A DNA stretch of 64,000 nt, from NCBI RefSeq assembly GCF_037975245.1, contig NC_092565.1:1496499-1560498 (forward strand), given 5' to 3'. A model generated the notes under the pieces. The model saw nothing but the letters and a program-made list of their open reading frames with translations, was not told the DNA's origin and did no database searches. Positions 1-10,900 of the stretch are shown one piece after another. The DNA comes from Apostichopus japonicus (taxonomy: Eukaryota > Echinodermata > Holothuroidea > Aspidochirotida > Stichopodidae). Position numbers and translations under genes: made by a program. Every line of letters begins with the position of its first letter. The stretch's first letter is position 1.

Positions 1-358
1 CAACCTCTGGTAAGGCACCTAGCATCGCTGTCCCGGTGTTGCTTCGTGGTACGTTATCAATTCACAACTTCTGGTAAGGCACCTAGCATCCCTGTCCCGG
101 TGTTGCTTCGTGGTATGATTAATTCACAACCTCTGGTAAGGCACCTAGCCATCCCTGTCCCGGTGTTGCTTCGTGGTACATGATTAATTCACAACCTCTG
201 GTAAGGCACCTAGCATCCCTGTCCCGGTGTTGGTTCGTGGTACATGATTAATTCACAACCTCTGGTAAGGCACCTAGCCATCCCTGTCCCGGTGTTGCTT
301 CGTGGTACATGATTAATTCACAACCTCTGGTAAGGCACCTAGCATCCCTGTCCTGGTG
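1..358. repeat. 64-bp tandem repeat, about 5.5 copies
   Basis: The phrase CTGGTAAGGCACCTAGC recurs at about 7, 71, 133, 197, 262 and 327, a period of 62-65 bp, each copy followed by CCGGTGTTGCTTCGTGGTAC. The array runs off the left edge of the window, so its full size is unknown. The last copy decays near 358. Confidence 0.95.
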
Positions 359-1320
359 GAATAGGTTACCTTGCTACTGTACACATACAGTCCTCACCTG
401 CAAAACTTGTTTTCTGAAGTGTTTTACCATGCCCATCGCTAATTTCACGAGATACAAGGATGTTGATCACTGAAAAAGCTGTGAATGGTAACTTTTGCCA
501 GGTAAAATAACATTGGCATCACAAGTAGCTTCATATGAGATGGCAAATTGTTGGGAAATGATGAAATCTATTTAAAGATGGACACAGTAAGAATAGTGCA
601 CTGTACAATATGAACCAATTACTGTACAGTACTTTCTAAAGTGCTATTCCATGCAATTCATTGGATATGAATGAAAACCCCACTCCAGCCCCCCCCCCCT
701 CCCTGTCGCCTCAGCCAAAGGTTAAGTGCAAAAGAGGCAATCACTCAACTTTACCAACAAGATGAAGTCTAGGCCAACTTTCCCAAGTACCTGGTAGTTT
801 CTTTAAAGTACATTTCTTAAAACACCTTTCCTATTAAATGTTGTCATATTAATTGCTCTCATGGAAGTAGAACGATCATCTACTGTACTGATGTTTATTA
901 TGATTAAGGTTGCTGCAATGTTGTATTCTGTAGCATACAGATGTGTATCTGGGACACTTTGTAGGGTTCTTCACAGCAATTTCTTTGATGACATGTATGA
1001 TAATTGAGCAGATTGTGTGCTGTATTTTGAATCTGATTGTAACTGTAGTACTGTGTAGGCTATGTTAGGTTCCACTTAACATTGTTGTTCTCAACTTCCT
1101 AGAACTGTTTGCAGTATGTTGGCGTGTACACACAGTATATGTATGCATTTTTTATTGGAATATCAAATGTGATTGTTTTTGTATGTACATCTCAATGTGG
1201 AGTTTGTTATCCCATATGACATGTGCCAAGCCTTCCAACTTCCTGTTGTATAATATTTTGTTGGCTGCCACAATATAAATATCTGATTGCATAAAACTGT
1301 TCTCGTTATTAATGTTGCAG
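359..1320. other. Intronic AT-rich stretch
   Basis: No exon, RNA gene or transposon was recognised. There is a short poly-C tract at about 690-698. The LCOR first coding exon was looked for here and not found. Confidence 0.5.
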
Positions 1321-1386
1321 GCCTTGAAAGTATCATAGAAGGAATCTTTGGTGCTGAATTTATCAACGAGGTGTCACCTTTGAAAG
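1321..1386 (+). CDS. lcor: LCOR-like exon A (first exon in window)
   Basis: The acceptor TGTTGCAG ends at 1320 and the donor GTAAGT starts at 1387. The 66 bases start with the last two bases of a split codon and end with one leftover base. The peptide begins LESIIEGIFG, which matches the conserved LCOR/E93 segment of the form G-(F/L)-ES-I-LEG-LYGP that begins the second coding exon in vertebrate LCOR/LCORL. Reading through the donor stays open to 1547, but the family match stops at the donor, so that extension is intron. The preceding coding exon was searched for in 1-1320 and not recognised. Confidence 0.72.
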
Positions 1387-2044
1387 GTAAGTTAGTGAAG
1401 GACGACGAAACAAGTCTTCAAAAATCGGTAACATTAGACGCAGGAAAGTTAACACGTTGGCCTAGTATCTCTCGCAAAATAGTATGCAAAATGGGCAAAT
1501 TACTGTACTGTACAAGTGTAAAGGTGTATCACAGTTTTTGTATGTAGTTATAAGAGACAAAGTTCGAAGCCCTCAAAACTGCTATGCAATATTGAACTCA
1601 ATTGTTCCCTGGTTAATATGCACTCAATGGCCTCCCTTTCTCATTTTACCACCAAAGAGCTTAGATGGCTTTGATAACTGATATTTTTTTTTTTGGAATA
1701 TAAAAGGCCTTTTTCGATGACGAGGTTGAAAAGAGCTTGTAAAAACGATTTTTCAAGACCAACAAGCTGAATCAATGTCATATTGGGCGGGTAAATGCCC
1801 CAGGATGTGTAGATTTACCTATTTTATCGTTCCTATATCATCATCATAGGATAATACAGTATACAATTATACAAATGCTTTTTTCTTTTAAATTTCATAA
1901 TATTTTGGAGGGCTCATGCATGTAATGTCCTATCAAATACCAAAATGCAATCACTTCTTATGTTTGAGGCTGCACAGAACGAACATATCCCTGGTTAAAT
2001 TATTAGTTCAAACCATCTATGAGTTTTGGTGATCTGCCACCATC

Positions 2045-2300
2045 AATCTGTCTGTCAGTCTATCTACCTACCTACCTACTGACCTACCTACCTACTGACC
2101 TACCTACCCACCTATCTATCTACCCTACCTACTGTATCTATCTATCTACTTACCTATCTACCTACCTATCTATCTATGTACCTACATGTACATACCTACT
2201 GTACCTACCTATCTACCTACCTACGGTACTATCTATTTTATCTATCAATCTATCCTATCGCTATATCTATCGACATATGTATCTATCTCCTGTTTATACA
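2045..2300. repeat. CTAC/CTAT tetranucleotide microsatellite
   Basis: Imperfect runs of CTAC and CTAT fill about 250 bp in intron 1. They create a spurious Tyr/Leu/Pro/Thr-rich open frame on the + strand that should not be called a gene. Confidence 0.95.
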
Positions 2301-2319
2301 GTTGTTTAAGTGCTCTGGA

Positions 2320-2930
2320 CCACTCATTCTCTGATGGGTTTGAAAGAAACTTGGACACAATGTTCATTGAATGGTTGGCTACTTTTGACCACCAGGTAGT
2401 GAAGGGCAAAGGTGTTAGAGGGGGTCACTACACAATATTTTGTGAATTTCAAATCTTATCTCCTCTTTCCCAGAGGACCACATGTTCTTGAATATTTCTT
2501 GGGTAGTGCTGCTTTCGGGGTTTAGAGAGACTTTGGATTTAAGTTCATTTGAGGTCAAACCTGGAAATCTTTATAACAGTCTGTCAAGTGATCTTGAATG
2601 CTCATTCTTTGGTTGAATTATATGAAAATTGGACACAATAATAGTTAGATGTTGGGCTATTTTGACCACGAGGAGGGTAAGGTCAAAGGTCGTTTACAGG
2701 TCATTACAGTGCATTGTGTGAAAACCTTGAATCTCCTCTTTCCCAGAGCAACCCATATTACTGAAACTTGGACACAATGTTCGTTGGATGTTGGGCTACC
2801 TTTAGTATTGGGAAGTGAAGGTCAAAGGTCATTTAGGGGTCACTACAGGACATTATGTGAAACCTTCAAAGTTTATCTCCTCTTTCCAATACCACATGTT
2901 CTTGAAAGTGAATTGACGATGTCGTAGCAA
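2320..2930 (+). repeat. Dispersed repeat with AGGTCAAAGGTCA units
   Basis: Three diverged subunits of about 180 bp share phrases such as GAAACTTGGACACAATGTTC, AAGGTCAAAGGTCA and TCTCCTCTTTCCCAGA. They resemble the subrepeats in the dispersed element at 8345-8670 but belong to a different subfamily. A perfect direct repeat of AGGTCA with 1-bp spacing is at 2819-2831; an imperfect one is at 2678-2690. Confidence 0.7.
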
Positions 2931-5900
2931 TCAATTTTAGTAACATTGGAATGCATCTGACAGCACTAATTCAATATTAGAGTGTACATCCTCACTGGAA
3001 CAATATTAGAGTGTACACGTATCTTCACTGGAGCAATTCTCATTAACTCAAAATTGAATGGTTTGAGCTACTGCACCATTAGAATAGTGCTATAGTAACA
3101 GTTGACGACAATGCCCTGACCTGCTTTAAGATAACCAACAGTAACTAAAATGGTTGTACAGTAATTATCTGACATTATAGACATAGACAATCTTTAAGAA
3201 AGTTTTCTCCTTGTCCATCGGTTAACTGGGTCTTACATTGTGGCTTTCCCAACAGCAAATTGGTTGTCGCAAAAAAGTGAGGGAAAATAACAAAGGACAA
3301 TCAATATGAACAGTACACTAAATAGGAGAGATGTGTACGTTTGATGAATAGAACACATGCTTTGGGCCAGTAAAACTTTCCTTCTGGTGTGTGACCCGTG
3401 GGTCATTCTGTAGGCCTAGCTGTTTGATTATTTCAGTATCTCCAAAGTTATGGGGGACGATCCCAATATGTCATAACTTGACCTATTTTGGGTTATTTTA
3501 CAAAGATCTACCTGTGGTGGTTGGTTAGATGACCTGCAAAGCTCATCTTGATTGTCTGAACAGCAATTAGTCCTCTCTTCATTTCTGGTTTTTCAAATCA
3601 ACAAAACTTACTGTATGTCATGTTTCAAAATAAACATGTACTTTATCCCATTAAATTTGAACAGTACAGTATGTACAGTGCATACACACATTTATGTAGA
3701 TTTGTCTAACGTACTGATAATACTATCAATGAAGGTGCAGCATTTCTTGATTAAAATTACACATAATTTGCATAGTACAGAATGCACTGTGAGTCTGTCC
3801 CTCACTCAACAGTTATTTATCCCTTACAATTCTAGGTCGTTGGTTTAATACAAACGGCGCAAGATAAACATTTAACTGTCTCCCCCAAATCCTTTTCATG
3901 TCAAAGGTTGTATTCAAAAATTATAAACATAATTCTCCTTTGAAGATTCAGTCACTCTGTCTGTCCATCACAACAAATAGTGTCTGTCTCTCAAGGACAT
4001 TGATGACCTCCAATTTATGATCAAACAGTGATTAAGTTCTTGTTTTGGGTTGAACTTACAATGTCTCAAGTATATTAGGAAATATTTTCAAGTTAATATA
4101 TATATAGAGTTTATATAATAAATTGTGAAACACTCAACATTGTCATTGCTCTACTAGTAATTAATGATATTTATGCAATATTTAATTTTAAATTGCGGTA
4201 AATATTGTGTAAACTAGAAAATAGTCATTTCACTAACAACTATCACACTACAGTAGGATATTTTAGAAAAGCAGTACAGTATGTGCACTGATGCCCGTCC
4301 CTCACAAGAGGGATGGAATTGGATTATGCTCTCAATAAACATATTGTAATCCGAACTTATGGGAAATTTAAAAATTTGCCATAAAGATTTACATAGTAAA
4401 TGCACACGGCTGATCCATTATCAAATCTGTTTGACAGATCTGTATCAGTATTGTTGTTGTACTTTGTTGAAATAAATTTGTAAAATCTTTGTGATTTATT
4501 CCTAACTTCATAATTGGCTGATTTTCTTCTCTCAAGTGATCCCACCATCTTCAGGTATTAGTCTTTGGTTTTTATTGTGGGTAGACTGAACAGTCAGCTG
4601 CACACTAATTCCCAGTATAAATTGTACACATTTATCATGTGTAGTATTACATTTAAGTAAAATGTTGCACTGCAGTGTATGTAGGGGTATTTGTGTGATT
4701 AGACACCCTGTTCAAATAAAGTACCTGCAACTCTTAAAACTGCATAATTTTAACCATGTATGTACAGCCTTTGTAGGAGATGTTTGGACTGTCTGCATAA
4801 ATTTTAAAAGAATTTGATTCAATGCTGTGTGCAAGATGTACTAGCCAGATTGAAATACTGTATGCACACATACGGTTATAACCACACAATCAGCATGTGA
4901 AGTAGATTTTCCTTTTAGGTTTTGATGATAATTGTAACCAATGCAGTCACGCAGGCTGATTAGGCCATGGGCCGAAGTAGGAAAAGTGATCTAAAAATTA
5001 ACTTTCGTTGCACTATCCCGGGGTCTACATGAAACCCAATTTAATTTATTAGCAATATGTATTATTTTCCAAAATCAGTTGTTCTTTTAAGCGTCATTGT
5101 TGCACATTAATGTTTTTAGGCCAAAATGGCGGCAATTTCTCCATACATATCCTGCAAAAAATAGAGTATGCCATAAATACCATAAAATTGATCAGAAGGA
5201 GAATCTACCTTCATGTTGAGGTTCCGCCGGCTATTTTGAACATATGTGGAATGATAATTTGTTTAGTGGGGGGGTCTACTAATAGGTCATAAAGCACTAA
5301 AAACAGAATAGGGCGCTGTCCATTTCAGTTTATCAGAGCATTGCATATTGCTATGCGAAAATTGTAATTAAAATTATATACTTCGCGATGCTTTTCATTG
5401 TAATTATATACATGGAAAATCTGTCATAACTTCTGATCATGTGCCAAACATCATTCTCCCCAGCCCAATCCTATGTACTGCAATTCCCATACCTATATTT
5501 GGTAGCTGGACATGGATATACATATAAAATGGTGCTTAAAATCCTACCCCTCTTTATTTGAAAATATTGAGGCAAAGTTAAGGGATTGGGAAGGTGTGGG
5601 GAAGGGTGAGGTGGTGTAAGGAGGGGATATGTATAAATCTAGTTTATAAATGAGGAAAGCATATGGGAGTGAGGCTCCAATGTAAACCATAAAGTGTTAT
5701 GTAAAGAAGGCGAGAAAGGTGTGTTAGTTTCAGTTCTGAATTATATTAATATTGCAAAAGATCTTTTATCATAAATTTTTTGAAGCATTTCTTTTTACAG
5801 TTACTTTATAAAGGGCCAATACCTTATGAATAAAGAAGTGTAACTAAAAACAAGCATTTAGCATATTTGGTCAACGGCATACATATGAACAGTGACAGTA

Positions 5901-6401
5901 TATATTCTAGTTATTGTTACACTTTTTGAACAAGACATTCAACATGCACTGAGTGAGGACATTATGTGGTACAATGATAATTTATTTTATATAACCATTC
6001 AGAGAGTCAACTGAGTTGGAGATTCCCTGGAAAACAAGATTTTCAAAGCTAACACCACTTTTGACCAAAAGAGATTTAATTGGTGTGCCTACATTCAAGT
6101 TTGAAAGTGTACTTACAAAATTATGTTCACAATCCAAGACAGCACAGGCACAAACCATCACCAGTGCATAAATTCCTTTTTACCATTATTGTTAAACTGA
6201 AGTAACAATTGAACACATTTAATATACCTACTGTAGTAGCTACAGTATGTATACATCGTCATACAACAGGACCTATGAAGAACATTGCACATATTCATGA
6301 AAATTTGCAGGAATTTAGACATGGCAACTTTCCATCATGTCGTCTCTCATGCAGAATTGCAAATTTGAAGGTCTTGAATAATATAACTAAGCATTTAATA
6401 C
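2931..6401. other. Intron 1 stretch without recognised genes
   Basis: AT-rich sequence with many short stop-interrupted frames. No family match, RNA gene, long tandem array or clear terminal inverted repeats were seen. Confidence 0.45.
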
Positions 6402-6622
6402 CTAAATCACTTCTTCGTCAATATCAACCTCCTCCTCTTCAACTTCATTTGAAGCAAACTTATTATCACAGTCAGAACAACGACACAGATCTGTACATGG
6501 CAGTCCATTTTTGTACACATGAACAAATTCTCTTTAGTAGTTGTGGCTTCTCAATCGCAATCTGGCTTTTTTAGGTTCTGGTGGTTCTGTAATTTTATCA
6601 TCTGGAATATCACTTGCATTAT
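6402..6622 (-). pseudogene. Decayed terminal exon with Cys cluster, family unknown
   Basis: Read on the minus strand from an acceptor TTTTCACACAG, the frame gives an acidic/basic start (DNASDIPDD, later EPKKARLRLR). An in-frame stop at a TAA codon then interrupts it. It continues in the same frame into YKNGLPCTDLCRCSDCDN, a Cys cluster C-x3-C-x-C-x2-C, and an acidic tail ending at TAG (6402-6404). The Cys cluster followed by an acidic C-terminus resembles ends of multicopy transposon-related proteins in marine invertebrates, but I cannot name the family. The internal stop suggests a broken copy. With the minus-strand piece at 7730-7939 it may be one decayed gene inserted antisense in intron 1. 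Confidence 0.35.
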
Positions 6623-7729
6623 CTGTGTGAAAAGAAAAATTGACAGTCAGTTAAAAGTATAGATTTAGTATGAACAAAAGTTTCAACCAACACTTAATGC
6701 TCATTCCTGGTTTATTGTGCACAAATTTAAAAGCTTAAACCCCTTAAAGACTACTGTATGCTAACCTTTCCAGGTTTAGTTCCCCAACATCACTGGTAAT
6801 TTTTTTACAGCTGAGTTCTCTAGTGCAGACAATTAATTGAATTAACACAGGGCAATATGATGGTGTTCCTCAAGAAGTGAACAAGCAGCCAAAGACCATC
6901 AATCCCCTTTCTGTATTGATAAAGTATCAACATACAGAATTTTATGAGAGTTTTATGGTTAGTATGATAGACCTTAAAAGTTCAATATGGCAAAATAATA
7001 ATTCAATATGGCAAAAGGGGGAATATATTGTTGATATGGTAGTTTAATAAGAGAGCCACATATTTCTGTCTTCTTTTGAATGTAACCTCCATTTTGTTCT
7101 TGATAATAAGTAATAGTATTTGCACAGCAGTGACAGCACAGACATGTTTGTGAAAATGGGGACAACATTATAAACTGACTTCACAGCATATAGAAATTCT
7201 GATACAAAACTTCAATATTACTTTGACCTATTTGTGTGTGTGTGCGGGTCATTTTTCGAAAATCACGGCTAAAATAACAACCTAGGCTTTTGTGATTATA
7301 TCAAAGCCATGCTATATATAAACTTCAAAACAGCGAAATGTGTATATATTTGATAGTAAAATTTTATCGGACCCCACGTCAAAAACGCAAGCCCTACGAG
7401 CTCGCATTTACGCCTTCGTCATAAAATTACATCGATCTAACTGCACGGCCACAAATTTCAAATGCTCACCTAAATCATCCCTTTCTAGATGAAACCCTGG
7501 TGGGAGGGGGTGGGGCAGAGAAGACCCTGGGAAGAGCAGAGAATACCAGGTTATGGGACAGACAGGTAGACTGTTATTCAAACCTTCTTTTTTTGGGATC
7601 CTGAAGTCGTTTCAAAGCCCCATAGGCCTAAGCCTAATTTTGTAGTGGAAGTGGTACACGGACAACTTTGTTACTTTTATGGATCAAATTCATGCCCTGT
7701 TCAAAGATGATATATATAAATGTACTCAC
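6623..7729. other. Between two minus-strand exon-like pieces
   Basis: If the pieces at 6402-6622 and 7730-7939 belong to one gene, this is its intron. No convincing further exon was seen on either strand. A short GT run lies near 7232. Confidence 0.35.
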
Positions 7730-7939
7730 CAGATTGAATACTTGACAAATCTCTTCTTTGTTCTGCTTTAGAGAGCTTTGAAATGTCAGTAAATCGTTGG
7801 TAACACTCCCTATGATAGCCAACAATACGACTAGTACGAGTACGAGTGATATCAGTAGGTGAAGAACAGTTTATTAGGTTGAGTTCTGACCAACAATTAG
7901 CAGCAATTTCTCCATTATGAACTTGAAATGGACTTCCAT
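7730..7939 (-). pseudogene. Exon-like fragment with YHRECYQRFTDI, minus strand
   Basis: On the minus strand a frame runs from a possible acceptor (AG at 7941-7940) to a good donor GTGAGT immediately after 7730. It encodes a segment with NCWSELN, then TRTSRIVGYHRECYQRFTDI, then a basic/charged stretch ending SIQSG. The YH-x2-CY-x-RFT pattern recalls Cys/His-containing modules in multicopy invertebrate transposon-associated proteins. The frame has no stop within these limits, but the upstream continuation has a TGA. It is probably part of the same decayed antisense gene as 6402-6622. Function is not assigned. Confidence 0.35.
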
Positions 7940-8344
7940 CTCATACAACAATCCTTAAATTTCACAAAGCTAGCCTCAGAAAAGGGTATATAATATTAGA
8001 TGTTTCCGACAGCATACAGGAATACAACACTGCATGTTAATGTAACACAGTGTAAGTGCATAATGCATTGTACAGTGCATATGTTTCTCAATCACAAGTT
8101 TTCACAACTTGTGATTGAGACTCATACATAGAGGACTCTGATTAGTCAATCTGATAATTTGCTCAGTTTATTAACCAATCTGGTTTTTACTTAATTTCTC
8201 TCAAATGTGCAAATATTTTTAAAAAGAACAAGCAGTAATAGATTAAGAAAATTATGTTTTTATTTATTAAACTGAAGTTGAGTAGTCCCAGCAGCCATGT
8301 GAACGAAAGAGTGTTTTAGATGGCTTCAGCCCATGGCCTAGATG
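7940..8344. other. Short unassigned intron 1 stretch
   Basis: Contains a small inverted repeat at about 8088-8120 (CTCAATCACAAGTT and its complement with a short loop). Nothing else was recognised. Confidence 0.4.
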
Positions 8345-9061
8345 AGGATGGGTGTGTGTGTGTGTGACGCCTCACTTGTAAAAAAGAAGCTTGGACCGAT
8401 CTCATATTTCGTGTGTAGGAGAACCACTATGTTGAAGAAAGGCCTATTGGTATTTCGTGGAGGTCAAAGGTCATTTTGGGGCACCAGGGGTCAAATTGTG
8501 AAAACCTTGTAATCACGATATCTCAAGAATGAAAGCTTGGATCAACTTCGTGTGAAGGAGTACCACATTAAGTAGAAGAAGCCTATTGGTTTTTGTGGAG
8601 GTCATTTGGGGTCAAAATGTGAAAACCTTGTAAGCACAATATCTCAAGAAGGGGAAATTGTGGAAACCTCATTTCATAATCTACCGTATCTCCCACCGAC
8701 CAGTCTATTAAATAACATGTGCATTATGCCTCATAAGAAATGGAGGCTGTTGGCAATTGGAAATTTCCTTATGGGCATTCGTAGAACCAAATAAAATTTT
8801 GCGAACAAAGTTTCATAGGCTTCAGCATGTCAATAAGGTGCCTACATTCACACATTACGTCCATGAAGGTGTACTGTACATGTATAGAGCAGTGCTATTG
8901 GAAGTTTTTCATCTCAATTAGCAATTGTCGAGATTAACTGCCAAATAAAAACTTCATGTAGTTGTAGGATGTGGTTTTTGTCGGGGAAATGACCAGGCTC
9001 CGTTTACAAACTTAACTGTCACCTAGTTAGACCACCATTGAACTCAATGCGAATTCACAAA

Positions 9062-9195
9062 ATTTACTTCGCTCCTCGCTTACCTGTCTCCTCACAACCT
9101 TAGCACCTCATTCTACTGTGCCTATAAAGTCCTGGTAAAATAATAACACTGTGCGCCCTCTATGACCGGACCCCCCCGGTCACTCCCCCTTTTTT
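9062..9195 (+). repeat. DIRS left inverted terminal repeat
   Basis: The inner part from 9077 onward pairs with the right repeat. The outer 15 bases (ATTTACTTCGCTCC...) are unique to this end and reappear, complemented, in the first half of the internal complementary region. Confidence 0.88.
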
Positions 9196-9758
9196 TATTC
9201 TACCATTAAAAGTGTCTACACGCAAAATTTTCTTGTGGAAAGATTTCCCTTGAAATTTGTCTTGGTATTCTTTAACGACTGTTGGAAGTTTCTAGCTTCG
9301 GATTCTTAGGAGTTTTGCAGTCATTTCCAGACCGATAAGTATCCTTTTTGTTGAAAGGGAGGGTTTTGGGGACTGTTTTTCTTAGTGCTTGTCCGCCTTC
9401 GGGTTTTTTTTGTGGGGGTAGCAGTTCCGAAAACTGCCTAGGTTTCCCGCCATTTTCCTCCCCCACGCTATAGGCGTGTTGTTGTGTATTTTCATGTTCA
9501 TAGCATGTTTACTCGTATTGCTTCCGTTATGTCTGCTCATATATATCGCTCTCTCATGTTCTTTTTCAGCTGACGTTGATTTTTGTTAGACCACTTCGTA
9601 GCGTTTTCGTGTTTACCGTTGCTTAGTTACGCTACGTACCACCTACTCTCTGTTAGCCTATTTCCCTCCCCAGGTTTCTCCCGTTCTCTTGTTAGCTTCC
9701 ATTGTTTGTTTTCTAAGCTCTAAGAGTTAGTCTTTCCTTAATTCGAGTATTTTTCAGT

Positions 9759-10424
9759 ATGTCTCGTAACCAACTGAAGTGTATCAACTGCTCGATGTTT
9801 CGGCCAGGCAGAGCCTGGGACGAGCACGACTTATGTCCCAAGTGCAGAAACTGCACTAGACGGGACCCCTGCCTGGTATGCACCAAGTTCTCGCCAGCCC
9901 AGTGGCAGGATATAGATCAGTGGCTTGCGAGTCTGCGAAGCAAGCTTCAGGGCAAGCTGGATTCGATCCCGAATGCCATCGGTGCCCCATAGGATTTAGG
10001 AGAGATGGGAGAGAGAGAGGAGGAGGGTGAAGTTGAGAGAGTGGAAGAGGAGAGTGGCCAGGAGAGGGCCGAAGGAGAGAAGGAGGTAGAGAGAGAGGAG
10101 AGAGAAAGAGAGAGAGAAAGAATACCCCTAACGGCCCCGGCGACGTCCGGTTTGGTTATGGCCAGAGGGAAGGGCAGGAGCAAAGGCAAGGCTCCTGCCA
10201 AGAAAAGACCTCCCAAGAAGAGGCACGGCTCGGCCAGGCTAGAGGCTACGTCTCAGTCCGGGTCGCAGCAAGACAGACCCACCGAGCGCGGGCCTCTGGC
10301 CATGGAGAGCTCGGGTCCGAAAGAGAAGACGATCGAAGGGTCGCGGAGACGGAGCCGGTCCCATAGCAGGGAGCCGGAGAGGCGGGTCCCTACGGAAATT
10401 CCGACCCGGGAAAGCAGGGGGTGA
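9759..10424 (+). pseudogene. DIRS gag-like ORF1, interrupted by TAG
   Basis: A single frame from ATG at 9759 to TGA at 10422-10424 is broken only by TAG at 9990-9992. The first 77 codons carry a Cys-rich module, KCINC, LCPKCRNC and DPCLVCTKFSPAQW, typical of DIRS ORF1 proteins. After the stop comes a highly charged stretch (EREERERERERI) encoded by a GAGAGA-rich run, then a strongly basic part (RGKGRSKGKAPAKKRPPKKR) suited to nucleic-acid binding. The role in DIRS is presumed to be RNA packaging. Whether the GA-rich run is original or expanded cannot be told. Confidence 0.7.
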
Positions 10425-10529
10425 GAGACCTCCCACAGATCCAGAAGGGATAGATCCGGATCGCACTCAAGATCCCCGAGACGGAGGGCCTCATCGAAGC
10501 CTAAAACCACCATGCCCGTTGACGCGACA

Positions 10530-10900
10530 TGCTACGACAGGTAAACGAAAAAAAAGTCACGACTGTCTCCAACCCAGACGATCCAGTTCCTTGGGGCGAT
10601 ACTGGACTTTTCCGTCGGGGTAGCCCGACCCTCAGAAGAAAGAATCACTGCGGTCAGGACGACCACGCAGCAGATCATATCACATCAGGAGTCACCAACA
10701 GTGACGTGGCTCCGAGCCCTGGGACTCATGGCCAGTCTGGTCGATGTACAGTAGTCCGACTGTGCAGGTTGCACATGCGACCCTTACAACTGCACCTTCT
10801 GAAGTCCGCAGACCCCACAGATCCGGACATGACAACACCGATCTACAGGTCGGAGAAGATCACCCAACACCTCCGATGGTGGCTCGACCCAGACAATTGG
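10530..10900 (+). pseudogene. DIRS reverse transcriptase remnant (C-terminal part only)
   Basis: After an A8 run (10548-10555) a frame gives SRLSPTQTIQFLGAILDF, the conserved DIRS segment just after the polymerase active site, followed by TVTWLRALGLMAS. A TAG at 10752-10754 and a frame change lead into RLHMRPLQLHLL, also typical. The catalytic palm with its DD motif, normally several hundred codons upstream, is absent. ORF1 sequence abuts this piece, so an internal deletion near 10530 removed it. Confidence 0.75.

Noticed and set aside
1287-1547. Independent 86-codon gene around exon A
   Set aside because: Only 1321-1386 matches the LCOR/E93 N-terminus; the rest lies beyond canonical splice sites.
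2019-2309. 96-codon frame rich in Tyr, Leu, Pro and Thr
   Set aside because: Encoded by the CTAC/CTAT microsatellite.
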